Source of the DNA: Anaerolineae bacterium
Lineage (GTDB): Bacteria; Chloroflexota; Anaerolineae; Aggregatilineales; Phototrophicaceae
Assembly: GCA_022824365.1 (NCBI GenBank)
Contig: JAJEAA010000015.1
Coordinates: 62,001 to 126,000, forward strand
Direction: 5' to 3'
DNA: 64,000 bases
Of the stretch, positions 34,076 to 42,562 are shown piece after piece. Position 1 is the stretch's first letter. Every line of letters begins with the position of its first letter. The position numbers and the translations under genes were made by a program. Below the pieces are notes generated by a model. That model saw nothing but the letters and a program-made list of their open reading frames with translations, did no database searches and was not told where the DNA came from.

Positions 34076-35443
34076 CTACAAACGCTGGCGCGGCGCGGCG
34101 TATTCCTCCGGCGTATCCATCGCCTCCATCCAGCGGGCGAACTTGGCCTGCATCATGGCGCAGACATCGGGCTGTTCCGCCGCCAGGTTGCGCTGGTGCC
34201 CGGGATCATTCACCGCGTCGTAGAGTTCTATCGGCTCGCCTTCCAGGCTGTAAAGGAAATCCCACTCACCATCGCGAATCGTGCTGGGCGAGACTTCCAC
34301 AACCACGCGTTCGCTGTCGTCGACGATGAGGGTGGTGTTGCCGGCGGTGTCGATGAGCGATTGCGAGGTGACGACGATGTCATGCAACTGGTCGACGTCG
34401 CCGCGGACGAGCGGCAGCAGCGACTTCGCCTGAACGCGAGCCGGCGCTTCTATGCCCGCCAATTCAAGTATGGTCGGCATCATATCCGGAATGCTGACCA
34501 GGCCCCGGACGCGCTGGTGGTCATAGCCGGGGATCCGTATAAACAGCGGCACATGGGAAATCTCATTGTGCTTGGGGCAGGCGTAAGAGATAGCGCCCTG
34601 CTTGAAGCGCGCCATCGCTTCCATCACCGGGATCGTATTATCGGGCCAGCGGAAGCGTCCTTTGCCGAAGATGCCGAACTCGCCGAAATAGAAGCCGTGA
34701 TCGGAGACGAAAAGGATGGCGGTATCATCATAGATGCCGAGCGTCTTCAGCCGGTCGAGCAATAAGCCGAACCAGCGATCAACCATGGTGATCTCGCCCA
34801 TGTAAGTTGCTTTGGCGATTTCGAGGTCCCGCGCCGTATAACCGGCATCTTCCCAATCCCAATAGGCAGGATAAACCTGCTCGCCCTGGTAGTCGGGCAG
34901 GTAAGGTTTGACGTAATGCGCCGGCGGATCCCAGGGTTCGTGCGGGTCCCAAGCATCAATATAGAGGAAGAAGCGCTCGTCGTAGTGGCGCTCAACCCAG
35001 TCCATCGCCGTCTTGAAAGTTTGCGGGGCGAAGCGGTCGTCTTCTTCCTTCCACAAGCTGGTCACATCCGGACGACCCGAGGCTTCGCGCTGCCCGCGGA
35101 TCCAGATGAAATCATCAAAGCCGCGGTCATAGCCGTAGCCGTTGCGCATGAGGAAGGGCGTATCGGCGACGCCCATGGTGGTATAGCCGGCTTTGGTCAT
35201 CAGCCCGGCCAAGGTGATTTCGTCTTGCGGCAAGGGTCCCCAGGTCAGGTAGGTGAAGGTATTGCGCCCGGTGGCAATATCGGCGCGGGTGGGGACAGTC
35301 GGGAAGGAGGCGGCGTGACAGTCCTCAAAGACGACAGCCTCCCCCGCGAATTGCGTAAGATTGGGCGCGATGACCTGCTGGTTGCCGTATGTCGGCAAGT
35401 AGTCGGCTCTAAGCGTATCAGTAACGACGCAGATGATGTTCAA
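34076..35443 (-). CDS. Sulfatase/alkaline-phosphatase-superfamily hydrolase with Thr at the nucleophile position
   Basis: 455 residues from the TTG at 35443, which has GGAAGG upstream and gives the typical start N-I-I-C-V-V-T-D-T-L-R-A-D; the ATG at 35464 lacks a ribosome binding site. Metal ligands of the superfamily are visible (D-T-L-R-A-D near the N-terminus; S-D-H-G with a following K-G). The sulfatase signature C/S-x-P-x-R reads T-V-P-T-R, so the Cys or Ser that becomes formylglycine is replaced by Thr. Thr nucleophiles are known in phosphodiesterase branches, so a phospho- or phosphono-hydrolase is possible. It ends a leftward operon with a CUT1 importer. Confidence 0.82.
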   Translation of the reverse strand: MNIICVVTDTLRADYLPTYGNQQVIAPNLTQFAGEAVVFEDCHAASFPTVPTRADIATGRNTFTYLTWGPLPQDEITLAGLMTKAGYTTMGVADTPFLMRNGYGYDRGFDDFIWIRGQREASGRPDVTSLWKEEDDRFAPQTFKTAMDWVERHYDERFFLYIDAWDPHEPWDPPAHYVKPYLPDYQGEQVYPAYWDWEDAGYTARDLEIAKATYMGEITMVDRWFGLLLDRLKTLGIYDDTAILFVSDHGFYFGEFGIFGKGRFRWPDNTIPVMEAMARFKQGAISYACPKHNEISHVPLFIRIPGYDHQRVRGLVSIPDMMPTILELAGIEAPARVQAKSLLPLVRGDVDQLHDIVVTSQSLIDTAGNTTLIVDDSERVVVEVSPSTIRDGEWDFLYSLEGEPIELYDAVNDPGHQRNLAAEQPDVCAMMQAKFARWMEAMDTPEEYAAPRQRL

Positions 35444-35555
35444 GGTGATAACCCTTCCTTTCATGTGTCAGGCGAATCAAGATGCTTCTCATTTAGCCCA
35501 AAGTATGTAGGAGTGACTATAGTATGCCGCCTCTGCAAATGTCGAAAGCGCAAAC

Positions 35556-36560
35556 CTAACCCTTCACAGCGCCGGAGGCCAAGCCGCGGATCAGGTACTT
35601 CTGGAAGAAGATAATCACGAAGAGGATGGGCAAGGTGGTCGAGACGGACGCCGCCGCCGCCAGCGTGACGTGACCCGGATCTTCGCCGCCGGTCCACTGC
35701 GCGATGCCGACCGGCAACGTCCAGTTGATCTGGGTCAATATGCGCGCCAGCAGGAAATCGTTATAAGCCAGCAGCAGCGTGAACAAGCCGGTGGTGATGA
35801 TGCCGGGCCACATGATGGGCACGATCACCGAAATGAAGGAGCGCAGCCGCCCCGCCCCGTCAATCATGGCGGCTTCTTCGATTTCCCGCGGGATCTCCAT
35901 GAAGAAGCTGCGCAGCATCCAGATGGTGAAGGGCTGATTGGTCGCCACCAGGCAGAGAATCAGCAGAATATGCGTGTCGTACAAACCGGAAAGCTGCCCC
36001 AGATAATAAAAGGGCAGGACGAGCGCCAGGCTGGGAAGCGAGCGAAAAGCCAGGGCGATCACCAGAATATAGACGGAGACGACATGGCGATAACGAGCCA
36101 GGCCGTAACCCGCCAGCGCCCCAATGCTCAGCGAGATAGCCAGCGTGCCGATCGTGACGATGACGCTGTTGATGAGGTAGTCGTAGAACTCAGCTGTGTT
36201 GACGACGCGGGGCAAGCTCAGAGCGACGAGCACGCCGGCGCCGATGAGGCCGATGTAGATCAGCGAGTTGGGCGCCGGGATGCGGTTGGCGGATAAGCCG
36301 ATGACGATCAGCGCGAAGATGATGAGCAGGAGCAGCAAGCCATAGGGCGCGAATTCCTCCGGCGACATATTCAGCCAAAGGTCGGCGTAGTTGTCGCCGG
36401 TTGGGCTGAAGATGAAGCGAGGCCTGCGGGCGTTCGCGTCCTTGGGCAGCTTGAGCGAATTCAGAATCGTCCAGCAGAAAGGCAGCACGTTGTAGACCGT
36501 GAAGAGCGCCAGCGCGATGTAGATCAGGAAACGAGCGATTGGATTATTGGTCCTGGTCAT
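35556..36560 (-). CDS. CUT1 ABC importer permease, MalG type
   Basis: 334 residues, longer than usual because of an extra N-terminal loop and two added hydrophobic segments around residues 75-110. The coupling loop reads E-I-E-E-A-A-M-I-D-G-A-G-R near residue 220 and the C-terminus ends G-L-A-S-G-A-V-K-G. Its ATG overlaps the stop of the partner permease gene by one base (TAATG). Confidence 0.9.
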   Translation of the reverse strand: MTRTNNPIARFLIYIALALFTVYNVLPFCWTILNSLKLPKDANARRPRFIFSPTGDNYADLWLNMSPEEFAPYGLLLLLIIFALIVIGLSANRIPAPNSLIYIGLIGAGVLVALSLPRVVNTAEFYDYLINSVIVTIGTLAISLSIGALAGYGLARYRHVVSVYILVIALAFRSLPSLALVLPFYYLGQLSGLYDTHILLILCLVATNQPFTIWMLRSFFMEIPREIEEAAMIDGAGRLRSFISVIVPIMWPGIITTGLFTLLLAYNDFLLARILTQINWTLPVGIAQWTGGEDPGHVTLAAAASVSTTLPILFVIIFFQKYLIRGLASGAVKG

Positions 36561-37420
36561 TAGCTTTCCTCCGTCTGCTCGCGATAGGTCATGACGAGGA
36601 AGGGGATGAGCACGACGAAGATGCCGATGACCGTGAGCACGCTCATGGCGTTGGCTTTGCCGAGGCGGCCGAAACTCATGGCGACCTGGAAGTTGTAGTA
36701 CATGATCGTCTCCGCGTCGTAAATCGGGTTCTGCTGCGTGAGCACGAAGACGCTGTCAAAGACGCGGTAGGAGTCCATGATGGAGATCAAGGCGATGAAG
36801 ATGAAAAGCGAACGCAGATGCGGGATGGCGACATGCCAGAGCTGGCGGAACCAGGAAGCCCCGTCGACGCGCGCCGCTTCCAGCGATTCTTGCGGCAGGG
36901 TCTGCAAACCGGCGAAGAGCACAATCATGGCGAAGGGCGTAGCCGTCCAGATATTGTGGAAGATGATCAGCAGGGGCACGGTCGTGCTGCTCATGAAGAG
37001 GCGGTAATCGAAGATTTGCTGCATCCAGTACCAGTAGGGTCCGCCGCGGTCAAACATATCGCGGAAGATCAGCGTGCCGACCACCGGCGTCATCACGAAA
37101 GGCACCAGGGCGGCCGCGATGAAGACGCCGCGGAAGCGCGCGATTTGGTCGAGCAGCAGGGCGAAGAGCAAGCCGAGCGCGATCCGCAGCGGCACCGTGA
37201 TAGCGATGAAGATGATCGTGAATTCCAGCGAATCCCAAAATTCGGGATCGGCGAGGACTTCCTGGTAATTCTGCAAGCCGATCCACAGCGGCTCATCGAG
37301 GTTGCGGAAGGTGATGTAATGCAAGCCGAGCACGATTGAGGCCAGCAGCGGGACCGTCATCAAGGCCAGCATGATCAAGACGCTGGGACCGACAAAGAAG
37401 ATAAAAGTCTGTCTCTTCAT
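36560..37420 (-). CDS. CUT1 ABC importer permease, MalF/UgpA type
   Basis: 286 residues from the ATG at 37420 with GGGAG 7 nt upstream; a TTG at 37426 is too close to that site. Six helices, coupling loop E-A-A-R-V-D-G-A-S-W-F near residue 190, then H-V-A-I-P-H-L. It starts 11 nt after the alpha/beta hydrolase stop and precedes the MalG-type gene. Confidence 0.9.
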   Translation of the reverse strand: MKRQTFIFFVGPSVLIMLALMTVPLLASIVLGLHYITFRNLDEPLWIGLQNYQEVLADPEFWDSLEFTIIFIAITVPLRIALGLLFALLLDQIARFRGVFIAAALVPFVMTPVVGTLIFRDMFDRGGPYWYWMQQIFDYRLFMSSTTVPLLIIFHNIWTATPFAMIVLFAGLQTLPQESLEAARVDGASWFRQLWHVAIPHLRSLFIFIALISIMDSYRVFDSVFVLTQQNPIYDAETIMYYNFQVAMSFGRLGKANAMSVLTVIGIFVVLIPFLVMTYREQTEES

Positions 37421-37431
37421 AAGCAATCTCC

Positions 37432-38388
37432 CTATATATTCGCGCCGACAAGCGCCCCGCGTTCAGGAGTTGTAGAATCTATCATCGCGATCATATCGAG
37501 CGCGGCAGCGATGACGGCATCAGGCTGCTCGCGGAAGACGGCATGACCAGCGGCGACGGGCAGAACTTTGCCGCGCGTGGACAGCCGCGCTTGCGGATAT
37601 TGCAGGGCGCGCCACATCTGCCCGAGGCTCTGCGTATAGGGGTCATCGCCCCGCCAGTCTTGCGTCGCGACTATGACCGTCAAGGGCAGATCAGCCAATA
37701 AACCTTTGGATCGCGCCTGCGCGTCGCTGGCGATGAGGTATTGATTCTGCCAATAGTAGGTCCACCAGTAATTGGGATTATTCAGCAGCAGTTTCACATA
37801 GCGCCCGCCGAATCGCTCCAGTATTTCAGGCGCGATCCAATCGGCTATGTCGGCCTGCGTCAGCGTCTTTGCGCCCGCCTTTTCGGCGAAGCGACGCACC
37901 TGCTCCATCCGCTCAAAGCGCTCGCGGGGATAAAGATTCGGGTAAGCTTGGGTCGCCCAGAGGTCGTAACCGGGCGGGATGCCGTCCATCAGGATAAGCC
38001 CGGCGACGCGTTCGGGATGGTCAGCGGCGAAGATTTGCGCCACCGGTCCGCCGCCCGACCAAGCCAGTATGATGACTGGATCGGTTTCGCCCAGGGCATC
38101 AAGCAAGGCGGCGAATTCATCGGCTTCGTTCTGAGCGCTGCGGTCGCTGTCGCTCGGGTCGCTCCAGGCGACGCCAGCCCGGTCGTAGGCGCAGACTCGG
38201 GTATGCGCCGCCAGCATCTGCTGAAAGGGCTGCCAGCCGAGGGTCAAGCCCAGCCAGCCGTTTTCCAGCCAGACGGTTGGCTCCCCCGCGCCCGTCTCGA
38301 CGATATGCACGGCGCGCCCCTCGACCTCGACGATTCTGCCGATGGGCTCGCCGAGGTCGAGTGAGTTGGCTGGAATCAGCGTACTCAT
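37432..38388 (-). CDS. Alpha/beta hydrolase
   Basis: 318 residues. The nucleophile elbow is W-S-G-G-G (GxSxG variant A-W-S-G-G) near residue 117, the oxyanion strand is E-N-G-W-L-G, and a late G-H-A-V-F provides the likely catalytic His. No signal peptide is seen, so it acts in the cytoplasm. It lies inside the importer operon between binding protein and permeases, suggesting that it hydrolyses an ester in the imported compound. Exact substrate unknown. Confidence 0.82.
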   Translation of the reverse strand: MSTLIPANSLDLGEPIGRIVEVEGRAVHIVETGAGEPTVWLENGWLGLTLGWQPFQQMLAAHTRVCAYDRAGVAWSDPSDSDRSAQNEADEFAALLDALGETDPVIILAWSGGGPVAQIFAADHPERVAGLILMDGIPPGYDLWATQAYPNLYPRERFERMEQVRRFAEKAGAKTLTQADIADWIAPEILERFGGRYVKLLLNNPNYWWTYYWQNQYLIASDAQARSKGLLADLPLTVIVATQDWRGDDPYTQSLGQMWRALQYPQARLSTRGKVLPVAAGHAVFREQPDAVIAAALDMIAMIDSTTPERGALVGANI

Positions 38389-38433
38389 GATCTTGTAGCT
38401 GTCCGTTCAGACTTTAACTCGCCCCTACATCAA

Positions 38434-38501
38434 GGGTCAGCCAATGGGCTGACCCCTACAAATTCATCTGGGCGCGATAGGGGCGATCGAGTGGATCGCC
38501 C
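38434..38501. repeat. Two palindromes in the gap before the alpha/beta hydrolase
   Basis: 38434-38455 is a 9-bp-arm palindrome (GGGTCAGCC AAT GGGCTGACCC). 38478-38501 is a GGGGCGATC / GATCGCCC member of the dispersed family. A half copy in reverse (TCGCCCCTAC) lies at 38419-38428. Confidence 0.7.
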
Positions 38502-38525
38502 AAACCCGTCCAACTGCGGCAAAGA

Positions 38526-39808
38526 CTAGCCTTCGATGAAACCCTGGGCGGTGGCTTCGGTGGTGTAAGCTTCGGCGGCCGCGTCCAGCAATTCAGCGGC
38601 GGACATCTCGCCGAGCACGATCTGCGGCAGCCACTGATCCCAGACCGGATTCAAGACAGCGCCGATGGCGGGGACCGGTGTCCCTTCGACGCCGCCGGCG
38701 ATGGTGGCGAAGACAGCCGGCAGATAGCGCGCGTCAGCTTTCGCGGCCACCGCCTGGCGCGTGATCACGCCGTAGTTGGAGCCGCGCAGCATCGTTTCTT
38801 CGTCCATCGCTTCCAGGATGACTTGGAATACAAGCTCGGGATCATCATCAATGTTGGCCGGGATGCCAAGACCAGCGCCAGTACCGCCGGTGGCGCCATA
38901 AAGCCCGTCTGCGGTCGCGCGGGGCGCCGGCGCGAATTCGATGCCGCCGACGAAATCGGAGAAATCCGGATCGTCCATGGCGGCGGCGCGGCTGGCCCAG
39001 GTGAAAGCCATCGCCAGTTCGCCGGTGGCTATGCCAATTTGGCTGTCGTCGATGCTGTAGGTCAAACCTTCTTCGCCCATGCAGGCATCAGCGATCTCGA
39101 CCAATTTCTCCAACGCCATCACGCCTTCTTCGCTGTTGAAAGCGGGGGTCATATCGTCGTTGAGCGGTTTGCCGCCGAAAGCGAGCAGCATATCCCCGTA
39201 TTCAATGCGCCAAGCCCAGCCGGCATGGAGCTGCGTGGTGAAGGGGATGACAATGCTGTCTTCGGCTTGCAGCACTTCGCAAGCGGCGATGACATCGTCC
39301 CAGGTTTCCGGAACGTCAATGCCGTGCTTCTCCAAAAGATCAGGCCGGTAGAACATGTGACGGGTATTCTGCTCCATCGGCAGGCCGTAGATATTGCCAT
39401 CGACCGCCATGTCGTCCAGACCCAGGATATCGGAGATCTGGTATTCGTCTTCGTACTTCTCGATCAAGTCATTGAGCGGCATCATCCAGCCTTCAGCCAC
39501 ATAAGACTCGATATCGCCTTGCGTCACCATGATGATGTCGTAGGGAGAAGTCCCGCCAGCGCCCAATGCCAGGCGCAGTTGGTCATGCGCCGAGCCGGAA
39601 TCGAGCAGTTGCGTGTTCACATCGATGTTGTCAACGCTGTTGCAAGCTTCGAGCTCGTCAGCGTAGAAGTCGATGATGGGATAGGTCCAGCCGATCATGT
39701 TGATGGTCGCGGCTGATTCCGGCGCTTCAATCATACAGCCGCCCATATCTTGGGCTGCGACCGGCATGACCAGCGCAGCAGAGCAAATAGAAAAACTAGG
39801 CGTTTCAT
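38526..39808 (-). CDS. CUT1 ABC importer binding protein with a one-base frameshift in the signal peptide
   Basis: The mature protein (family 1 binding protein, about 410 residues) is open from 39767 to 38526. The true start is the ATG at 39808, which has AGAGGAG upstream and begins M-K-R-L-V-F-L-F-A-L-L, but it is 41 nt from the in-frame M-P-V-A-A-Q-D, so one base is missing. Restoring one base near 39770-39778 would give a normal signal peptide ending L-V-M-P-V-A-A-Q-D. Either the assembly has an error or this strain makes no exported protein. The mature part shows G-L-P-M-E-Q-N-T-R-H-M-F-Y-R-P-D. First gene of the leftward operon through the sulfatase-fold gene. Confidence 0.82.
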
Positions 39809-39992
39809 GGAGTTTCTCCTCTTAGGAATTGATCGTTCAAATGGAGCGCGGCAGATATAAGACCGGCCGGCGCCTGCTGGAGACTATAGTGCAGGGCAAG
39901 GGGAAAACCAAACCGCGAGCTTTGCCGGAGGGGTGAAAGTCCTGGATGCGCCAATCACACCGAAACCCGTAGGGTCCCGCCAAAATACATCC

Positions 39993-40019
39993 GTAGGGGC
40001 GAGCCACCGGGTCGCCCGC
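39993..40019 (+). repeat. Dispersed palindrome
   Basis: GTAGGGGCGAGCC / GGGTCGCCCGC in the gap upstream of the leftward importer operon. Confidence 0.8.
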
Positions 40020-40469
40020 CTCCAACATCCAACCCCGCCCAACCCAACACCCGTAGAAAATCCCGCACATTTGTTCTTTCCTTCGACTCGAAATCATGAT
40101 ACACTCCCCCTATGGATCAATCATCGCAGGCTCTCAATCGCGGCGTCCAACCGACGCCCTCCGCTGTAAACTCGCTCTCTATCCCGGCCCTGTCGCTAGA
40201 CTCCCGCGATACAGGCATTTCCGTCCCTGCGCCAGCATACCAAAATCATACCGGCAGCCGCCCGCCTTTTGTCCGTTTCGCCTGGAAAACCGCGTCTTCT
40301 GTCCGAAAAGCATTTTCCCGTGTCCGACTTTGTCCGTTTCGGGCAATAAACATACCGAAAACAAATATTCTCTGGGGGCGGCTCAATGCTGACTGCCCGC
40401 TAACTTCGCTGGCAAATATAAAACTCAGTAGTTCCAGGTTAGCCGTGAGAAAAACAACTCCTCTAGGAG

Positions 40470-40560
40470 CGCTCCCCTTCCCTGGCTTGCTGAATGCCCG
40501 CCAGAAGTGGCTGTGTCTACGCGCCACTAGAGATGGCGGGAGAGGGGCCGGGGGATGGGA
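40470..40560. repeat. G-rich inverted repeat with nested GTGTCTACGCG hairpin
   Basis: CTCCCCTTCCCT ... GGGAGAGGGGCCGGGGGATGGG, as in 11139-11250. Its middle is a hairpin: CCCGCCA...TGGCGGG and GTGG...CCAC enclose CTGTGTCTACGCGC (nested motif at 40509-40525). Confidence 0.6.
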
Positions 40561-40801
40561 TTGAAAACATGTTCGCTACCCCCCCCCGATGCTATATACA
40601 TACTGTATCTATACAGCAGCGAATTTTCCGGCGTTTTCAGGGATTTTAGCGGCGCTTTAGGTGTAGATGACTGCGGGCTGTTTCCGCCATTATTGACGAA
40701 GTCGAAGAGCCGCCTAACTGCCCGACAGGAGCCGGCAAGCGAGCGAAAGGGTTACACTCAACTCACGGATTGCGCGCGATTCAGCTTGGAGGTTTAGAGT
40801 G

Positions 40802-41806
40802 ATGAAGGATAATGTCGTCGGTGTTGGCGTCATTGGCACGGGCATGATCGGCAGCCTGCACGCGGAGAACCTGGCGCGGCGCGTGATCGGCGCTCGAGTC
40901 GCCGCGGTGATGGATATTGACCGTGGGCGGGCTGAAACGGTCGCGGCCCGCTGCGGCGCAAAAGCCGCCACGGATGCCGAGACGCTGATCGCCGACCCGG
41001 CGGTGGACGCCGTGCTCATCGCCAGCCCCGATACCAGCCATGCGGAGTTGACTATCGCCTGCATTGAAGCGGGCAAGCCGGTCCTCTGCGAAAAGCCGCT
41101 GGCCGCCACCGTGGCGGACGCGGAGCGGGTCCTGCGGGCTGAGCTGGCGGCCGGGCGCCGGCTGACGCAGGTCGGCTTCATGCGCGTCTATGACCAGACG
41201 CATCGCGACGTGCATGACCTGCTGCGCGCGGGCGCAATCGGCAAGGCGCTCAGCTTCCGCGGCCGGCACTTCAATCCCTTCAGCGGAGTAAAGACCATTG
41301 AGACCGCCATCGTCAATTCACTCATCCACGACATTCACTCGGCGCGCTGGCTGATGGCGGCGGAAATCGAGCAGGTTTACGCGCAGTGGGTGCCGGCGCT
41401 GGCGGATCAACCGAGGAGCGCCTGTTTCGCTGTCCTCCAACTGCGCTTCGGCAGCGGGGCGATCGGCGCGCTGGAATGGAGCGGCGACTCAGGCTACGGC
41501 TACGAGGTGATGGTGGAGGTCATCGGCGAGACCGGCACAGCGGAGTCGGTCAGTCATAGCAGCCCGATCTTGCGGCAAGGCTCGACCATCGCGCAAGCGG
41601 TGACGCCGAATTGGCCCCAGCGCTTCGCCCAAGCTTATATTGATGAGGCGCAGATCTGGATTGACAGCGTGCGCAGCGGCGAACCGACCGGTCCATCGGC
41701 TTGGGATGGCTATATGTCGCTAGCAGCAGCGGAGGTCTGCATACGCTCGACGGAGACGGGTCTGCCGGAACGGGTGGTCGGCATGGAGCGGCCCGCGCTG
41801 TATTAA
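40802..41806 (+). CDS. Gfo/Idh/MocA-family NAD(P) oxidoreductase (inositol-dehydrogenase-like)
   Basis: 334 residues from the ATG at 40802, with GGAGG 9 nt upstream; GTG 40799 is also possible. The Rossmann start is G-V-G-V-I-G-T-G-M-I-G, the family's E-K-P-L motif follows near residue 98, and a beta-sheet substrate domain occupies the second half. Such proteins oxidise inositols, sugars or sugar acids. It is followed convergently by the HepT gene and has no operon partner. Confidence 0.88.
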   Translation: MKDNVVGVGVIGTGMIGSLHAENLARRVIGARVAAVMDIDRGRAETVAARCGAKAATDAETLIADPAVDAVLIASPDTSHAELTIACIEAGKPVLCEKPLAATVADAERVLRAELAAGRRLTQVGFMRVYDQTHRDVHDLLRAGAIGKALSFRGRHFNPFSGVKTIETAIVNSLIHDIHSARWLMAAEIEQVYAQWVPALADQPRSACFAVLQLRFGSGAIGALEWSGDSGYGYEVMVEVIGETGTAESVSHSSPILRQGSTIAQAVTPNWPQRFAQAYIDEAQIWIDSVRSGEPTGPSAWDGYMSLAAAEVCIRSTETGLPERVVGMERPALY

Positions 41807-41831
41807 GCGTATTTGTGTGAAAACAAGAGAA

Positions 41832-42179
41832 TTAACTGCTTTCGGATGTCAGAGTACTTAAAATGGCTTCGACTGCTGACTTGAGTAATGGCAGATCCTC
41901 TTGCGAGAAGTCCCATACTAGATCGAGCCGGATTCGATGATATTGGTGAATCAAAATGTCGCGGAATCCGGCAAAGTCGCTCCAGGGTACCTGCGGATAT
42001 TGAGCGATTAAGTCTGGATCGAATCGCTTGACAACTTCCCCGATGACTTCAAAGCTACGTATCACGCCGTCCTGACGCAATTCAGATGATAGGAACACAT
42101 CGCGACCGAGCGCCGTGTATCTTTCGATACGTCCGATGCGGTCAAGTATGTCCGAGCACAGTATGCGCTGATCTCTCAT
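41832..42179 (-). CDS. HepT-like toxin (DUF86, HEPN RNase) of a MntA/HepT pair
   Basis: 115 residues from ATG 42179, overlapping the antitoxin stop by one base (TGATG). The HEPN RNase motif R-x4-H-x-Y is seen as R-D-I-L-I-H-Q-Y, with the Tyr that in known pairs is AMPylated by MntA. All-helical throughout. Cytoplasmic RNase toxin by family; neutralised by the upstream gene product. Confidence 0.85.
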   Translation of the reverse strand: MRDQRILCSDILDRIGRIERYTALGRDVFLSSELRQDGVIRSFEVIGEVVKRFDPDLIAQYPQVPWSDFAGFRDILIHQYHRIRLDLVWDFSQEDLPLLKSAVEAILSTLTSESS

Positions 42180-42484
42180 CACAAGTCTTGCGCGTCTCGC
42201 AATACGTAAGCGCGCAATTCCTCGCGCAATGAACGGCGATCAACCACTTCGACAGGCCGCCCGAGCAAGCTTCGCAAAGCCTGCGTAAGCCGAATATGGT
42301 CGCGCAGCTTGTAATCCGGTTCAAAGTCAACAAGAAAATCAATGTCGCTTTCGTCCTGCAATTCGCCGCGCGCTATTGAGCCAAATACGCTTATCTGACG
42401 AGCGCGATACTGTTCCGCGAGCGCCAAGATCGTGTCTCGTTGCCGGCGCAAATCCTCTAAGGTGTTGATTGCTTCCACAGACAT
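42179..42484 (-). CDS. MntA-like minimal nucleotidyltransferase antitoxin
   Basis: 101 residues from the ATG at 42484; a TTG at 42511 extends the frame but ATG has a GAGGGG upstream. The nucleotidyltransferase motif G-S-x-A-R-G-x(6)-S-D-x-D is complete (G-S-I-A-R-G then S-D-I-D-F-L), with the following V-D-F strand. In studied systems MntA transfers AMP to the HepT tyrosine, blocking RNase activity. Order antitoxin then toxin with coupled translation supports a functional pair. Confidence 0.87.
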   Translation of the reverse strand: MSVEAINTLEDLRRQRDTILALAEQYRARQISVFGSIARGELQDESDIDFLVDFEPDYKLRDHIRLTQALRSLLGRPVEVVDRRSLREELRAYVLRDAQDL

Positions 42485-42562
42485 TCCAATAGTCCCCTCG
42501 GCACAGGGCAAGTTTTTCTGACATCTTTATTGTATCTCATGGCTTGGCGAGGGGCATCCAGC

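Larger units (their letters stand above)
39809..40801. other. About 1 kb without a supported gene
   Basis: Open frames here (for example 40112-40564, rightward) have no recognisable domain and poor starts. The stretch holds a palindrome copy at 39993-40019, the G-rich repeat at 40470-40560 and several TTTGTCCG/TGTCCG-like short words near 40265-40345. It separates a leftward operon from a rightward gene, so promoters for both should lie here; none is strong enough to call. A GGAGG for the Gfo/Idh/MocA gene is at 40788-40792. Confidence 0.6.

Noticed and set aside
40112..40564. 150-codon plus-strand frame in the 1-kb gap
   Set aside because: No domain, amino-acid make-up unlike neighbours, runs into the G-rich repeat and has no convincing ribosome binding site.
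42179..42511. Longer TTG start for the MntA-like gene
   Set aside because: The nine extra residues have no family counterpart and the ATG at 42484 has a better-placed purine-rich site.
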